DNA from: an uncultured Roseiflexaceae bacterium
GTDB taxonomy: Bacteria; Chloroflexota; Chloroflexia; Chloroflexales; Roseiflexaceae
Assembly (NCBI GenBank): GCA_903868295.1
Contig: CAIPUQ010000206.1
Location: 1-12,467 of the forward strand
Direction: 5' to 3'
DNA length: 12,467 bases
The position numbers and the translations under genes were made by a program. The notes under the pieces are model-generated. The model did no database searches and was not told where the DNA came from. It was given only the letters and a program-made list of their open reading frames with translations. Below are positions 1 to 6,556 of the stretch, in pieces; position 1 is the stretch's first letter; each line of letters begins with the position of its first letter.

Positions 1-1323
1 CACGACGGCACCGCCAAAATCACTGATTTCGGTATCGCCAAAAGCGGGTTGTCGACCGCCCAAACCGAGACTGGTGTGACATTTGGTACTGCCGACTATA
101 TTTCTCCCGAACAGGCAAAAGGCCAACCAGCGACGGCACAATCCGATATTTATGCACTCGCCGTGACCCTCTACGAAGCACTGACCGGGCAATTGCCGTT
201 TACGGGGGACAGTGCGGTAGCAGTTGCACTCCAACATGTAAGTTCCAAACCACCCCCGATTCGGCGCCACAACCCAAATGTGTCGCCGGCACTCGAACAG
301 CTTATTCTGCGCGCGCTCGCCAAAAATCCGAACGACAGGCCTGCGTCGGCACGCGAATTCGCCAGTCTGCTGCGTACCCAAGAAGAATCCGAGGTGCGCA
401 TTACTGCACCACAAGGGGTACGCACCGGCAATCTGCGCCAACCCCCACAGACCGGACCGCTCAACACGAACATGCGCAATTTGCCACCCAAACGGTCGAC
501 GATTACCTCGCCCATGCCTACGCGCAACGGGCGCGAATTCGGTGGCTTCATCATTTTGCTGATGTTGCTGACATTGGCAGTGGCGTTGGTGTATTTGCTG
601 CTCATGGGTCCACTGAAGGGATTGATGGGTGCACCGGCGACCAATGACGCCAGCGACAGTGCGCTGACCATGCGTGCTGCGATTCCGACCGGTTCTTTGA
701 CGACCGTTCCTGATTTTCTGAATTATGACGAAGCAGCGGTCGTTGATGCCGCTCGTACGATGGGATTGACACTGAAAGCCGATCCAGCAGCCTACTCAAA
801 TGATATCCCGGCAGGCATGGTGATGAGCCAGCGTCCGCCAGCAAACAGCCCGATACCGACTGACAAAACCATCTTTTATGTACTGAGTTTGGGCCGATCT
901 GCGCCATCGGTGCCCGCTGATGTGGCCGGCAAGCCTGCGGTGGCGGTGCGCCAGCAGATCGAACTCCTCGGTTTGCGCACGATTCTGATTGAAGAGAGCA
1001 ACGTGACCGTACCGGCGGATGCGATTATCCGCACCGATCCGGTGGCTGGTGCCCCCATCCAAGCAGGTGATACGGTGCGTCTCTATGTGAGCATCGGCAA
1101 CAAACGCCGTGTCCCCGATGTGACCGGCACGACAGAAGCAGATGCACAAGCAATCATCCGCGGGTCACAGTTGACCCTAGGCACGAGTATCTACCAAGGG
1201 TGTGATATTCTGGGTACGATTTGCGACACCATTGATCCCGGAGTGGTCGTCAGCACCGAACCTGCGATGGGGACGTTGGTTGCCGACGGTACAGCCATTA
1301 CGTTGCTTGTTCGAACGCCCTAA
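1..1323 (+). CDS. PASTA-domain Ser/Thr protein kinase, C-terminal part (5' truncated)
   Basis: The reading frame is open from base 1, so the start and the N-lobe and HRD loop lie outside the window; 440 residues are visible. Seen: the DFG magnesium motif at residues 9-11, the activation segment ending in SPEQ at 35-38 (the APE position), the F-helix aspartate in SDIYALAV near 49, and a C-lobe to about residue 125. A proline-rich linker follows, then one hydrophobic membrane helix at about 182-203. Outside the membrane are three PASTA repeats (about 235-298, 302-366, 370-439), each opening with a VPD or VPA motif and ending in a YVLSLG-like strand. This is the PknB/PrkC/StkP architecture: a sensor kinase whose PASTA repeats are thought to bind peptidoglycan fragments and which controls growth and division. 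The third repeat carries two cysteines seven residues apart (about 401 and 408), possibly an extracellular disulfide. Identity is secure; substrates are unknown. Confidence 0.95.
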   Translation, partial: HDGTAKITDFGIAKSGLSTAQTETGVTFGTADYISPEQAKGQPATAQSDIYALAVTLYEALTGQLPFTGDSAVAVALQHVSSKPPPIRRHNPNVSPALEQLILRALAKNPNDRPASAREFASLLRTQEESEVRITAPQGVRTGNLRQPPQTGPLNTNMRNLPPKRSTITSPMPTRNGREFGGFIILLMLLTLAVALVYLLLMGPLKGLMGAPATNDASDSALTMRAAIPTGSLTTVPDFLNYDEAAVVDAARTMGLTLKADPAAYSNDIPAGMVMSQRPPANSPIPTDKTIFYVLSLGRSAPSVPADVAGKPAVAVRQQIELLGLRTILIEESNVTVPADAIIRTDPVAGAPIQAGDTVRLYVSIGNKRRVPDVTGTTEADAQAIIRGSQLTLGTSIYQGCDILGTICDTIDPGVVVSTEPAMGTLVADGTAITLLVRTP

Positions 1324-1334
1324 ACGACCGAGAT

Positions 1335-1368
1335 AATCCCCCCGTTGCGCGGCAACGGGGGGATTTTT
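1335..1368 (+). terminator. Intrinsic terminator between convergent genes
   Basis: A perfect 14-bp stem (1335-1348 with 1352-1365) rich in C/G closes a 3-nt loop and runs into a T tract at 1364-1368. It lies 11 nt after the kinase stop. Its T tract overlaps the stop codon of the convergent DUF3037 gene. On the minus strand the stem is followed only by a weak T stretch, so it may serve both directions but best fits the kinase transcript. Confidence 0.92.
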
Positions 1369-1744
1369 AGATGACTAATCGCCGGTACAGTTGCAACGCC
1401 TGTGCGGATGGATCTGCACACAGGCCACAATGGACCGGGCCGGCGGCCAAGATAGTACTGCGTGGCGCAACCAACCAATGGAAGCGCTCGGCATGGGGCA
1501 AAAGACCAATGGGACCTGAATCAGCCCCCCCTGCCGCAATGGCAGCAAACAACGCCAATTGGGTGCGAATAGTGGCCACATCAGCCGCTGGATCCAGTAC
1601 GCTCAGTCGTTGTTCATCGAGGGATGTGTGGGCTACGAGGTAGCGCATGGTCCGACAATAGAGGACCACCCCGGCGTTGATACATTCGCCGCGTTCGAGC
1701 TGGGGGGTCACCCGAATTACGGCGTAATCATAGGAGTGCAGCAT
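1367..1744 (-). CDS. DUF3037 family protein
   Basis: A 125-residue protein opening with HSYDYAVIRVTPQLERGE and then CINAGVVLYC, the recognisable N-terminal signature of DUF3037 (residues about 3-30). The biochemical function of the family is not known to me. Start choice: the frame could extend to a TTG at 1768, but the ATG at 1744 has an AAGGAGAG Shine-Dalgarno 7 nt upstream, which is far better. With that start the gene overlaps the upstream HipA-like kinase gene by 17 bp, so the two are probably translationally coupled. DUF3037 genes are, from general knowledge, often found beside HipA-like kinase genes, which argues for a joint role. No membrane segment or signal peptide is seen. The 3' end abuts the terminator shared with the PASTA kinase gene. 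Confidence 0.85.
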   Translation of the reverse strand: MLHSYDYAVIRVTPQLERGECINAGVVLYCRTMRYLVAHTSLDEQRLSVLDPAADVATIRTQLALFAAIAAGGADSGPIGLLPHAERFHWLVAPRSTILAAGPVHCGLCADPSAQALQLYRRLVI

Positions 1745-2525
1745 GCGCACGCTCTCCTTCGGCGACAAACGCGCGTGGACCGGTTATCCGCTCAATGAGG
1801 TAGTGTCGCATTGCATCGCGGACCTGCTCGGGGTGCTGCCACCGTTGACCCAACGGCCACCATGATACAGGTACCAAGCCAGTCACGTGTTCAACTAATG
1901 CTGGGGTAATCAACGAACCGTACGCGGCATCTGCAGCCGTTATGCCAGTCGCTCGTGCCAACAACACGTGGTCACGGATTGCTGCAAATGGACTTGCAAT
2001 GCGTGCTTCGTACCCTTCCCATGCGTGCATGACATACAACGCTGCGCCGTGATCGATCACCTGTAGTGAACGATGCCACCAGAGCATATTCGTGTTGCGT
2101 GCCGTCCGATCGATATTGGTGACGTACGCGTCAAACCAGACAATCGCAGAGGCCAACGTGGGATCGACCTGAGCCGCCATGGCACCGTCAAACGGCAACG
2201 CCCCCGGCAAAAAATCACACGCCAGGTTCAATCCTGCACTCGCCTGAATAAGTGCCTGCACTTCGCCGTCAGGCTCGGATCGACCTAACACCGGATCTAT
2301 GTCGATAAAGACCAACTCGGGCACCGGTAAGCCAATGGCCCGGGCGAGCTCTCCAACGACGAGCTCGGCAACAAGCGCACCGCTCCCCTGCCCCGCACCG
2401 CGGAACTTGACGACATACAGGCCGTCATCATCGGCCTCGACCAAACCCGGCAGCGACCCGCCTTCACGCAGTGGCATGACGTACCGCGTTGCGGTTATGT
2501 GACGAATTGCATGCTGGTCGCTCAT
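1728..2525 (-). CDS. HipA-like protein kinase
   Basis: A 265-residue protein with the HipA-type (PI3/4K-like fold) kinase core and no HipA N-terminal extension or HipB partner. Seen: the ATP lysine K40 in YVVKF, a glycine-rich stretch (FRGAGQGSG, 41-49), a probable helix glutamate E54, the catalytic loop D132-AYVTN137-I-D139-R140 with N144, and the metal-binding D158 in IDHG. All expected catalytic positions are present, so it should be active. The compact size fits the stand-alone HipA-like family often paired with DUF3037, rather than E. coli HipA (about 440 residues). Its ATG overlaps the stop of the upstream membrane microprotein gene as ATGA, and its 3' end overlaps the DUF3037 gene by 17 bp. 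No clear Shine-Dalgarno precedes the start, so coupling to the upstream ORF probably drives translation. HipA itself phosphorylates a tRNA synthetase; the target here is unknown. Confidence 0.85.
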   Translation of the reverse strand: MSDQHAIRHITATRYVMPLREGGSLPGLVEADDDGLYVVKFRGAGQGSGALVAELVVGELARAIGLPVPELVFIDIDPVLGRSEPDGEVQALIQASAGLNLACDFLPGALPFDGAMAAQVDPTLASAIVWFDAYVTNIDRTARNTNMLWWHRSLQVIDHGAALYVMHAWEGYEARIASPFAAIRDHVLLARATGITAADAAYGSLITPALVEHVTGLVPVSWWPLGQRWQHPEQVRDAMRHYLIERITGPRAFVAEGERAHAALL

Positions 2526-2686
2526 GAGAACAACTGCAGATAGTACATTGCCACACTATCGCGTAGGACGAGAAAGATGGTAATACCGACTACGAGGATA
2601 AGCACGAGGCGGAGGGTGCCGGTCACAACCTTCCACGCAAACCAGATTGCAATGAGCACCAGCGGGAGATAGTAGATTTGATTCAT
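2522..2686 (-). CDS. Small membrane protein coupled to the HipA-like kinase gene
   Basis: A 54-residue ORF beginning MNQIYYLPLVLIAIWFAWKV and ending MYYLQLFS. It is mostly hydrophobic: one stretch at about 5-21 and a second at about 26-41, divided by a short polar turn (VTGTLR), which fits a two-helix hairpin or one long helix. No homologue is recognised. Support for it being real: it fills nearly all the space between the divergent MFS gene and the kinase gene, its TGA overlaps the kinase ATG in a four-base ATGA junction, and the kinase has no other visible ribosome binding site. Against: its own ATG lacks a good Shine-Dalgarno (it may be leaderless or weak), and 54 codons can be open by chance. 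It might anchor or sense for the kinase/DUF3037 pair; that role is inference. Confidence 0.65.
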   Translation of the reverse strand: MNQIYYLPLVLIAIWFAWKVVTGTLRLVLILVVGITIFLVLRDSVAMYYLQLFS

Positions 2687-2697
2687 TGATTATTGGT

Positions 2698-2727
2698 CCG
2701 ACACAAGAGAAAACACACTGCTATACT
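2698..2727 (+). promoter_or_regulatory. Candidate promoter of the MFS gene
   Basis: CCGACA (4 of 6 matches to TTGACA) at 2698-2703, an 18-bp spacer, and TATACT at 2722-2727. Transcription would start near 2734, leaving a leader of about 50-65 nt. The same A/T-rich block read on the minus strand gives TATAGT (2730-2725), a possible -10 for the microprotein/kinase cluster, but with no convincing -35. Confidence 0.45.
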
Positions 2728-2746
2728 ATACTACAGACCATCGCAG

Positions 2747-2769
2747 GAACGGAACCCTTTCGTCCGTTC
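2747..2769. promoter_or_regulatory. Inverted repeat in the MFS leader
   Basis: GAACGGA (2747-2753) and TCCGTTC (2763-2769) form perfect 7-bp arms around 9 bp. The site lies just downstream of the proposed MFS start point and just upstream of a possible divergent promoter. It could be a repressor operator or a leader RNA hairpin. No regulator gene lies beside it. Confidence 0.45.
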
Positions 2770-2786
2770 TACACACATATACGCTG

Positions 2787-3974
2787 ATGAGGCTTTGCAT
2801 GACGGTACCTATGACGACTGAGCCATCGGGATTGACAACCCGTGATTTATTGTTGGTGACAACAGGACGACTCGCATCAACGACTGCGTTCCGCATCGTA
2901 TACCCTTTATTGCCTTTTGTTACGACTCATTTTGCGGTCAGCGACCTCGACGCAGCGAGCCTGATTGCATTACAAACTGCGGCTGCATTTGTGTCGCCAC
3001 TCGGGGGACGATTGGCTGATCGGTATGGGGAACGACGCGTCATGATTGGTGGACTCGGGTTGTTCATCGTTGGTGCGGTACTGTGTAGCGTGGCCCTCGC
3101 ATTCTGGATGTTTCAATTGGGATACATCTTGATTGGTTTGGGAACGGCCATGTATTTGCCTTCTGGGCAGAGCTACTTGAGTGCCCGCTCGCCCTACGAG
3201 CAGCGCGGAAGAGTGCTCGGCATCTTCGAGATGTCGTGGGCCGTTGCCGCTATCATTGGTGTCGCGCCATTGATGTACCTCATCAATCAAGTCGATAGCC
3301 TCCGGATCGCCTATGGGGTGTTGGCTGCCATCGGGGCAGTCAATGCACTATTGCTGTTGCGGATCCCCGAACATCGTAGCGAACACCAAGCGGCACCGAT
3401 CAGCACAACGGTATTGCTCCGCCAACCCGCGATTTGGTTGATATTGGGCTTTGCATTTTTGACATTTGGTGGCAATGACCTGTTCTTTGTGTCGCAGGGT
3501 CTCTGGCTCAAAAACGGGTTGGGGGCAGACGAAGCGACCATTGGCGCGTTGTTTGTGATTATTGGCATCGCCGAACTCGTCGGTTCTACATCGGTTGTGG
3601 CATTTGCCGACCGTGTGGGGAAACGTCGTTCGGTCATCTATGGCTTTATCGCCACAGCGGCGAGTCTGTTGTTGATGAGTGTCGTCGGCACACAGTGGTG
3701 GGCTGTATCGGCAGTGTTTTTCTGCTTCTATGTGTTGTTTGAATACGCAATCGTGGCCAGCTTCCCCTTGATATCCGAAGCAGTCCCACATGCACGGGCG
3801 ACGGTGATGGCCTTGATGTCGGTAGCAGTCGGTACGGGGCGCATCTTCTCATCATTTGGTAGCGTGTATTTGTATTCGGTGGGCGGTATTAGTCTGGTCA
3901 ACGCGGTAGCGGTCGGCGTCAGCTTGCTCGGACTCTTTGCGTTGAGCAGATCTTCACTGACGCCCAAGCGCTGA
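2787..3974 (+). CDS. Major facilitator superfamily transporter
   Basis: A 395-residue, strongly hydrophobic protein with about 12 membrane helices in two halves. MFS motif A is present after helix 2 (GGRLADRYGERR, residues 73-84), and its decayed copy sits at the matching place in the second half (FADRVGKRR, about 273-281). Length and motifs fit a proton-driven drug or metabolite exporter of the 12-helix class; the substrate cannot be read from sequence. Start: ATGs at 2787, 2799 and 2811 are all in frame. The one at 2799 has a weak GAGG six bases upstream, so the true start may be four codons inside. It stands alone: divergent from the kinase cluster, convergent with the Trm112-like gene, and followed by its own terminator. 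Confidence 0.9.
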   Translation: MRLCMTVPMTTEPSGLTTRDLLLVTTGRLASTTAFRIVYPLLPFVTTHFAVSDLDAASLIALQTAAAFVSPLGGRLADRYGERRVMIGGLGLFIVGAVLCSVALAFWMFQLGYILIGLGTAMYLPSGQSYLSARSPYEQRGRVLGIFEMSWAVAAIIGVAPLMYLINQVDSLRIAYGVLAAIGAVNALLLLRIPEHRSEHQAAPISTTVLLRQPAIWLILGFAFLTFGGNDLFFVSQGLWLKNGLGADEATIGALFVIIGIAELVGSTSVVAFADRVGKRRSVIYGFIATAASLLLMSVVGTQWWAVSAVFFCFYVLFEYAIVASFPLISEAVPHARATVMALMSVAVGTGRIFSSFGSVYLYSVGGISLVNAVAVGVSLLGLFALSRSSLTPKR

Positions 3975-4112
3975 CCATTGCGCGCCCGTGGCGTGTACTG
4001 GTTGGTAGGTAGGTTCGACGAACACGGGGGCGGTTTTGCTGGTGCGTACGCATGCCGTCCACACTGCAAAGGTCACCACAGACGTCACCGGCACCGCATC
4101 TATAGGCCACAA

Positions 4113-4146
4113 CGCCCCGCTGCACGGTGTGCAGCGGGGCGCTTTT
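4113..4146 (+). terminator. Intrinsic terminator after the MFS gene
   Basis: A perfect 13-bp GC-rich stem (4113-4125 with 4129-4141) around a 3-nt loop is followed by CTTTT. It lies about 140 nt after the MFS stop and 20 nt beyond the convergent Trm112-like stop. A second small hairpin, AGTACC/GGTACT with a 4-nt loop, spans 4149-4164 at the end of the Trm112-like gene. I see no gene in 3975-4112. Confidence 0.85.
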
Positions 4147-4162
4147 CCAGTACCGTCGGGTA

Positions 4163-4474
4163 CTAGCCGGTGATGATGGATGGGTCGCGGTGCTTTTCGC
4201 CCTCTTCGAGGAGCATGATAGGGATGCCATCTTCGACGGGGTACCGAAACCCGTTGCGACGGTTGACGAGCCATTCTTTGCCGTCTGCATCGCTGATGAG
4301 TTCGATGGGGCCTTTGTCGCCCGGGTCTGCCAAAATAGCCAACAAATCGGGGCTGATAGAACGTTTGGAACCGGATTGTGGTGCTGTCACGGTGTTCTCC
4401 TGGCGCAGCGCGCGATAAACGACAAAGCCAACGATAGCAACGAGTACTATGACGAACCATCGAAAGGTCTTCAT
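4163..4474 (-). CDS. Membrane-anchored Trm112-like protein without zinc cysteines
   Basis: A 103-residue protein: a short basic start, one membrane helix at about 5-21, a linker, then a Trm112p-like (YcaR/UPF0434) domain at about 40-93 ending in the hallmark YPVEDGIPIMLLEE. The two CxxC zinc pairs of the family are replaced by D50-PG-D53 and N71-RR-N74, so it should not bind zinc the usual way. Trm112 proteins normally act as small partners that stabilise methyltransferases; some actinobacterial relatives also lack the cysteines, as I recall. Start: the ATG at 4474 has AAGGAG 7 nt upstream; a longer frame to 4588 reads into the upstream gene and is unlikely. The start overlaps the phosphoesterase stop as ATGA, so it is last in the operon and coupled to that gene. 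Confidence 0.82.
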   Translation of the reverse strand: MKTFRWFVIVLVAIVGFVVYRALRQENTVTAPQSGSKRSISPDLLAILADPGDKGPIELISDADGKEWLVNRRNGFRYPVEDGIPIMLLEEGEKHRDPSIITG

Positions 4475-5928
4475 TGTTGCTCTCCTTCTTTTTTCCATGT
4501 GGGTATTGTAACCGCTTCTGACCCAAAACGTGCAGGGGAGTGCGAGGTGCGCAACATGCGCGACCGACCCATTCCTTCGGGGGCCCACGGTGTCGGGGCG
4601 CTGTCACGGCCACGCCACACCAAAAATTCGTGTGCGACATCGCCTGCGCCATCGACCCTGATGAGGAGGAACGGACACCGCTGCAACTGTCGTTTGCCGG
4701 TGGTGATGTCGATGACGACATCGGTCCAGGTCCCGACATTGACGTAGGTCTGACGTTCATTGAATGGGACGTGTTGCGCCATGTGCGTGTGACCACAAAT
4801 GAACAAGCGTGTCGACGCATGGCGTGGTTGATGTGCGATGTGGACTACCTCACGCAGCACCGACACGTTGAATTCGCGCATTTCGCGGTGGAGCTGGCGG
4901 CGCGACTCACGTTCGATGTGGTTGACGAGGTAGGGCGGTACCGACGACTGCGGGCGGTCCGAACGGCGTTCGACGACGCGGCGGGTGGTGTCGAGGGCCC
5001 GTTTGAGACGCCGTTGATTTTGCAGGTGCCGAACCGGAGTTACCGAATCCGCCATGGACTCGCTTTTGCGGTAGGCAAGGGGAACCAGCATGCTCCGTAC
5101 GGTCAAAATCACACCCCGGAGCACAAATCGCACCACCTGCATATCACGCAGTCGTGCCAACCCCAACAGATGCCAGAGAAATGCCGAACTGGGTTTGACG
5201 TTGTCGATATACGGCGCAATGGGCAACGGCGCACGCTCGAGCGGGTTGATGACGTTTTTGACGGCGAGGGTGCCACGCACGAGTTCGAACGGTTGGCTTA
5301 TCCCGTCAAAGCGCACGAAGCTGTTCCACTGCTCGAACTGATTGCCGTGTTCGATGAATATGCCTTCACCGATGTAGCGAATCCCGAACCGCAACCGTGG
5401 GTCTTCGACGAGCACACCCATGCGGCTCGCAAGCGCCCGTTTTGCACTCCGATAATGAATTTCGAAATCATGGTTACCCACCAGGAACGTCAGGTACATG
5501 CCGTCATGGCGGATGAACTGGACGAGGGCGTCGAGGACAATGGGATGGGCATCGAGGATGGCCGCCAAACGCCGTTCGGCGGCGCGTGGGGTCCATTCGA
5601 AATCCGGCACATCGGGCAACGTAACCTGCAGGAACTCGAAGGTATCGCCGGCCAATATCAACTCGGTTGGTTCGCCGATGACAAAGGTGGTAACAAAATC
5701 GGCAAACTCGCGATCTGCATTGAAGTCATCGAGGCGATCACCGGCGCCGAGGTGCAAATCGCTGACCACAATGCGCCGGATGCCGAGTGTGGTGAGTGCA
5801 CCGTTGAGTTCGTCGGTGTGATGCTCAGTCGGGTTGAGCACAACCGGACGCACGCGTGACAGCAGGTACCGTATTGTCAAGAGTGCGGTCATCAACGCAC
5901 CGAACCAGCTCCACCATCTGCGGATCAT
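4471..5928 (-). CDS. Membrane-anchored calcineurin-like metallophosphoesterase (LpxH-like fold)
   Basis: A 485-residue protein with every metallophosphoesterase motif: SDLHLG (D57, H59), GDTFEF (D95), GNHDFE (N152, H153), EHGNQFE (H194) and GHTH (H380, H382), so a two-metal centre is intact. The nearest well-known family is UDP-2,3-diacylglucosamine hydrolase (LpxH), but this is about twice LpxH length: it has an N-terminal hydrophobic segment (about 10-24) and a long helical, basic insert at about 215-370 between the HGN and GHTH motifs. The substrate is unknown; a lipid pyrophosphate is one guess. The ATG lies 3 nt after the trpF stop, with AGGAG 9 nt upstream inside trpF. Its stop overlaps the start of the Trm112-like gene, and that gene's Shine-Dalgarno lies inside its last codons. 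Confidence 0.88.
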   Translation of the reverse strand: MIRRWWSWFGALMTALLTIRYLLSRVRPVVLNPTEHHTDELNGALTTLGIRRIVVSDLHLGAGDRLDDFNADREFADFVTTFVIGEPTELILAGDTFEFLQVTLPDVPDFEWTPRAAERRLAAILDAHPIVLDALVQFIRHDGMYLTFLVGNHDFEIHYRSAKRALASRMGVLVEDPRLRFGIRYIGEGIFIEHGNQFEQWNSFVRFDGISQPFELVRGTLAVKNVINPLERAPLPIAPYIDNVKPSSAFLWHLLGLARLRDMQVVRFVLRGVILTVRSMLVPLAYRKSESMADSVTPVRHLQNQRRLKRALDTTRRVVERRSDRPQSSVPPYLVNHIERESRRQLHREMREFNVSVLREVVHIAHQPRHASTRLFICGHTHMAQHVPFNERQTYVNVGTWTDVVIDITTGKRQLQRCPFLLIRVDGAGDVAHEFLVWRGRDSAPTPWAPEGMGRSRMLRTSHSPARFGSEAVTIPTWKKEGEQQ

Positions 5929-5931
5929 GGG

Positions 5932-6555
5932 CTACCGCTCCTGCTTGGCAATATCAATGAAGGCAGCAATAAGGCCGTTGTCTTTGTAGCCCGCCCGTTC
6001 GACGCCGCTACTGACATCGACGCACCATGGCTTGACCGTACGGATGGCCTCGCGCACATTGGCAGGGTGTAACCCGCCAGCGAGGACGATGTCTCGCTGG
6101 GCTGCCAAGTGTGCGGCTGCCTCCCAATCGGCGCGCACCCCCGTGCCGCCATAGGCATCTGCGACGAACGCATCGACCAACAACGTCACATGTGGGAGCG
6201 ACCGTGCCAACCACGGCTCCTCGGCGGGCGCACCCTGGAGGCGTACTGCACGCCAGACGGGCATAACGGGCAGGGCATCGAGCTGTTCGAACGGTTCGGT
6301 CCCATGGAGTTGAATAATGTCGATCCCGACATCTCTAACGGTCTGCGCCACAATATCCGGCGACTCATTCACAAACAGACCAACGATGGGCGTCAGATAT
6401 CCGGCGTCGCGGAGGGTTGCGACCAACCGTTGGGCCTGAGTGGAGGTCACCTGGCGCCGGCTCGGCGCACACACCAAACCAATGTAATCTGCTCCAGCAG
6501 CTGCACTGACCAAGAGATGCTCGGGTGAGGTGATGCCACAGATTTTGACGCGCAT
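5932..6555 (-). CDS. trpF: Phosphoribosylanthranilate isomerase
   Basis: A 207-residue single TIM-barrel enzyme for the third step of tryptophan synthesis (Amadori rearrangement of phosphoribosylanthranilate). Seen: KICGIT with general base C6, QLHG at about 82-85, general acid D128 in the LLVDAF strand, GGTG at 136-139, LAGGLHPANV at 158-167, and DVSSGVE with the nearby KD (180-192), which form the phosphate-binding end. The usual FVF segment after strand 1 is LVCAPSRR here, a mild change. All catalytic residues are present. It stands apart from other trp genes, inside an operon with an RNA-binding protein and a phosphoesterase. The start is firm: GGAGG 6 nt upstream, 1 nt after the preceding stop. 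Confidence 0.95.
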   Translation of the reverse strand: MRVKICGITSPEHLLVSAAAGADYIGLVCAPSRRQVTSTQAQRLVATLRDAGYLTPIVGLFVNESPDIVAQTVRDVGIDIIQLHGTEPFEQLDALPVMPVWRAVRLQGAPAEEPWLARSLPHVTLLVDAFVADAYGGTGVRADWEAAAHLAAQRDIVLAGGLHPANVREAIRTVKPWCVDVSSGVERAGYKDNGLIAAFIDIAKQER

Positions 6556-6556
6556 G

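Noticed and set aside
1745..1768. A TTG start eight codons upstream for the DUF3037 gene
   Set aside because: The extra codons encode the Shine-Dalgarno of the ATG at 1744, and DUF3037 homology begins right after that ATG.
4013..4023. GTTCG-A-CGAAC palindrome after the MFS gene, resembling a tRNA T-loop
   Set aside because: No cloverleaf partner arms flank it; 5-bp arms are common by chance.
4475..4588. An upstream extension of the Trm112-like gene
   Set aside because: It reads through the phosphoesterase 3' end; ATG 4474 has AAGGAG and an ATGA coupling junction.
3954..4820. A 288-codon minus-strand ORF across the MFS 3' end, the terminator and two real genes
   Set aside because: It runs through a strong terminator and out of frame through the Trm112-like and phosphoesterase genes; its product is low-complexity and Arg/His-rich.
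4540..5859. A 439-codon plus-strand ORF antisense to the metallophosphoesterase gene
   Set aside because: It is in exact codon register with the real gene, whose avoidance of TTA, CTA and TCA codons keeps the antisense frame open. The real gene has all family motifs, and the antisense product is unrecognisable.
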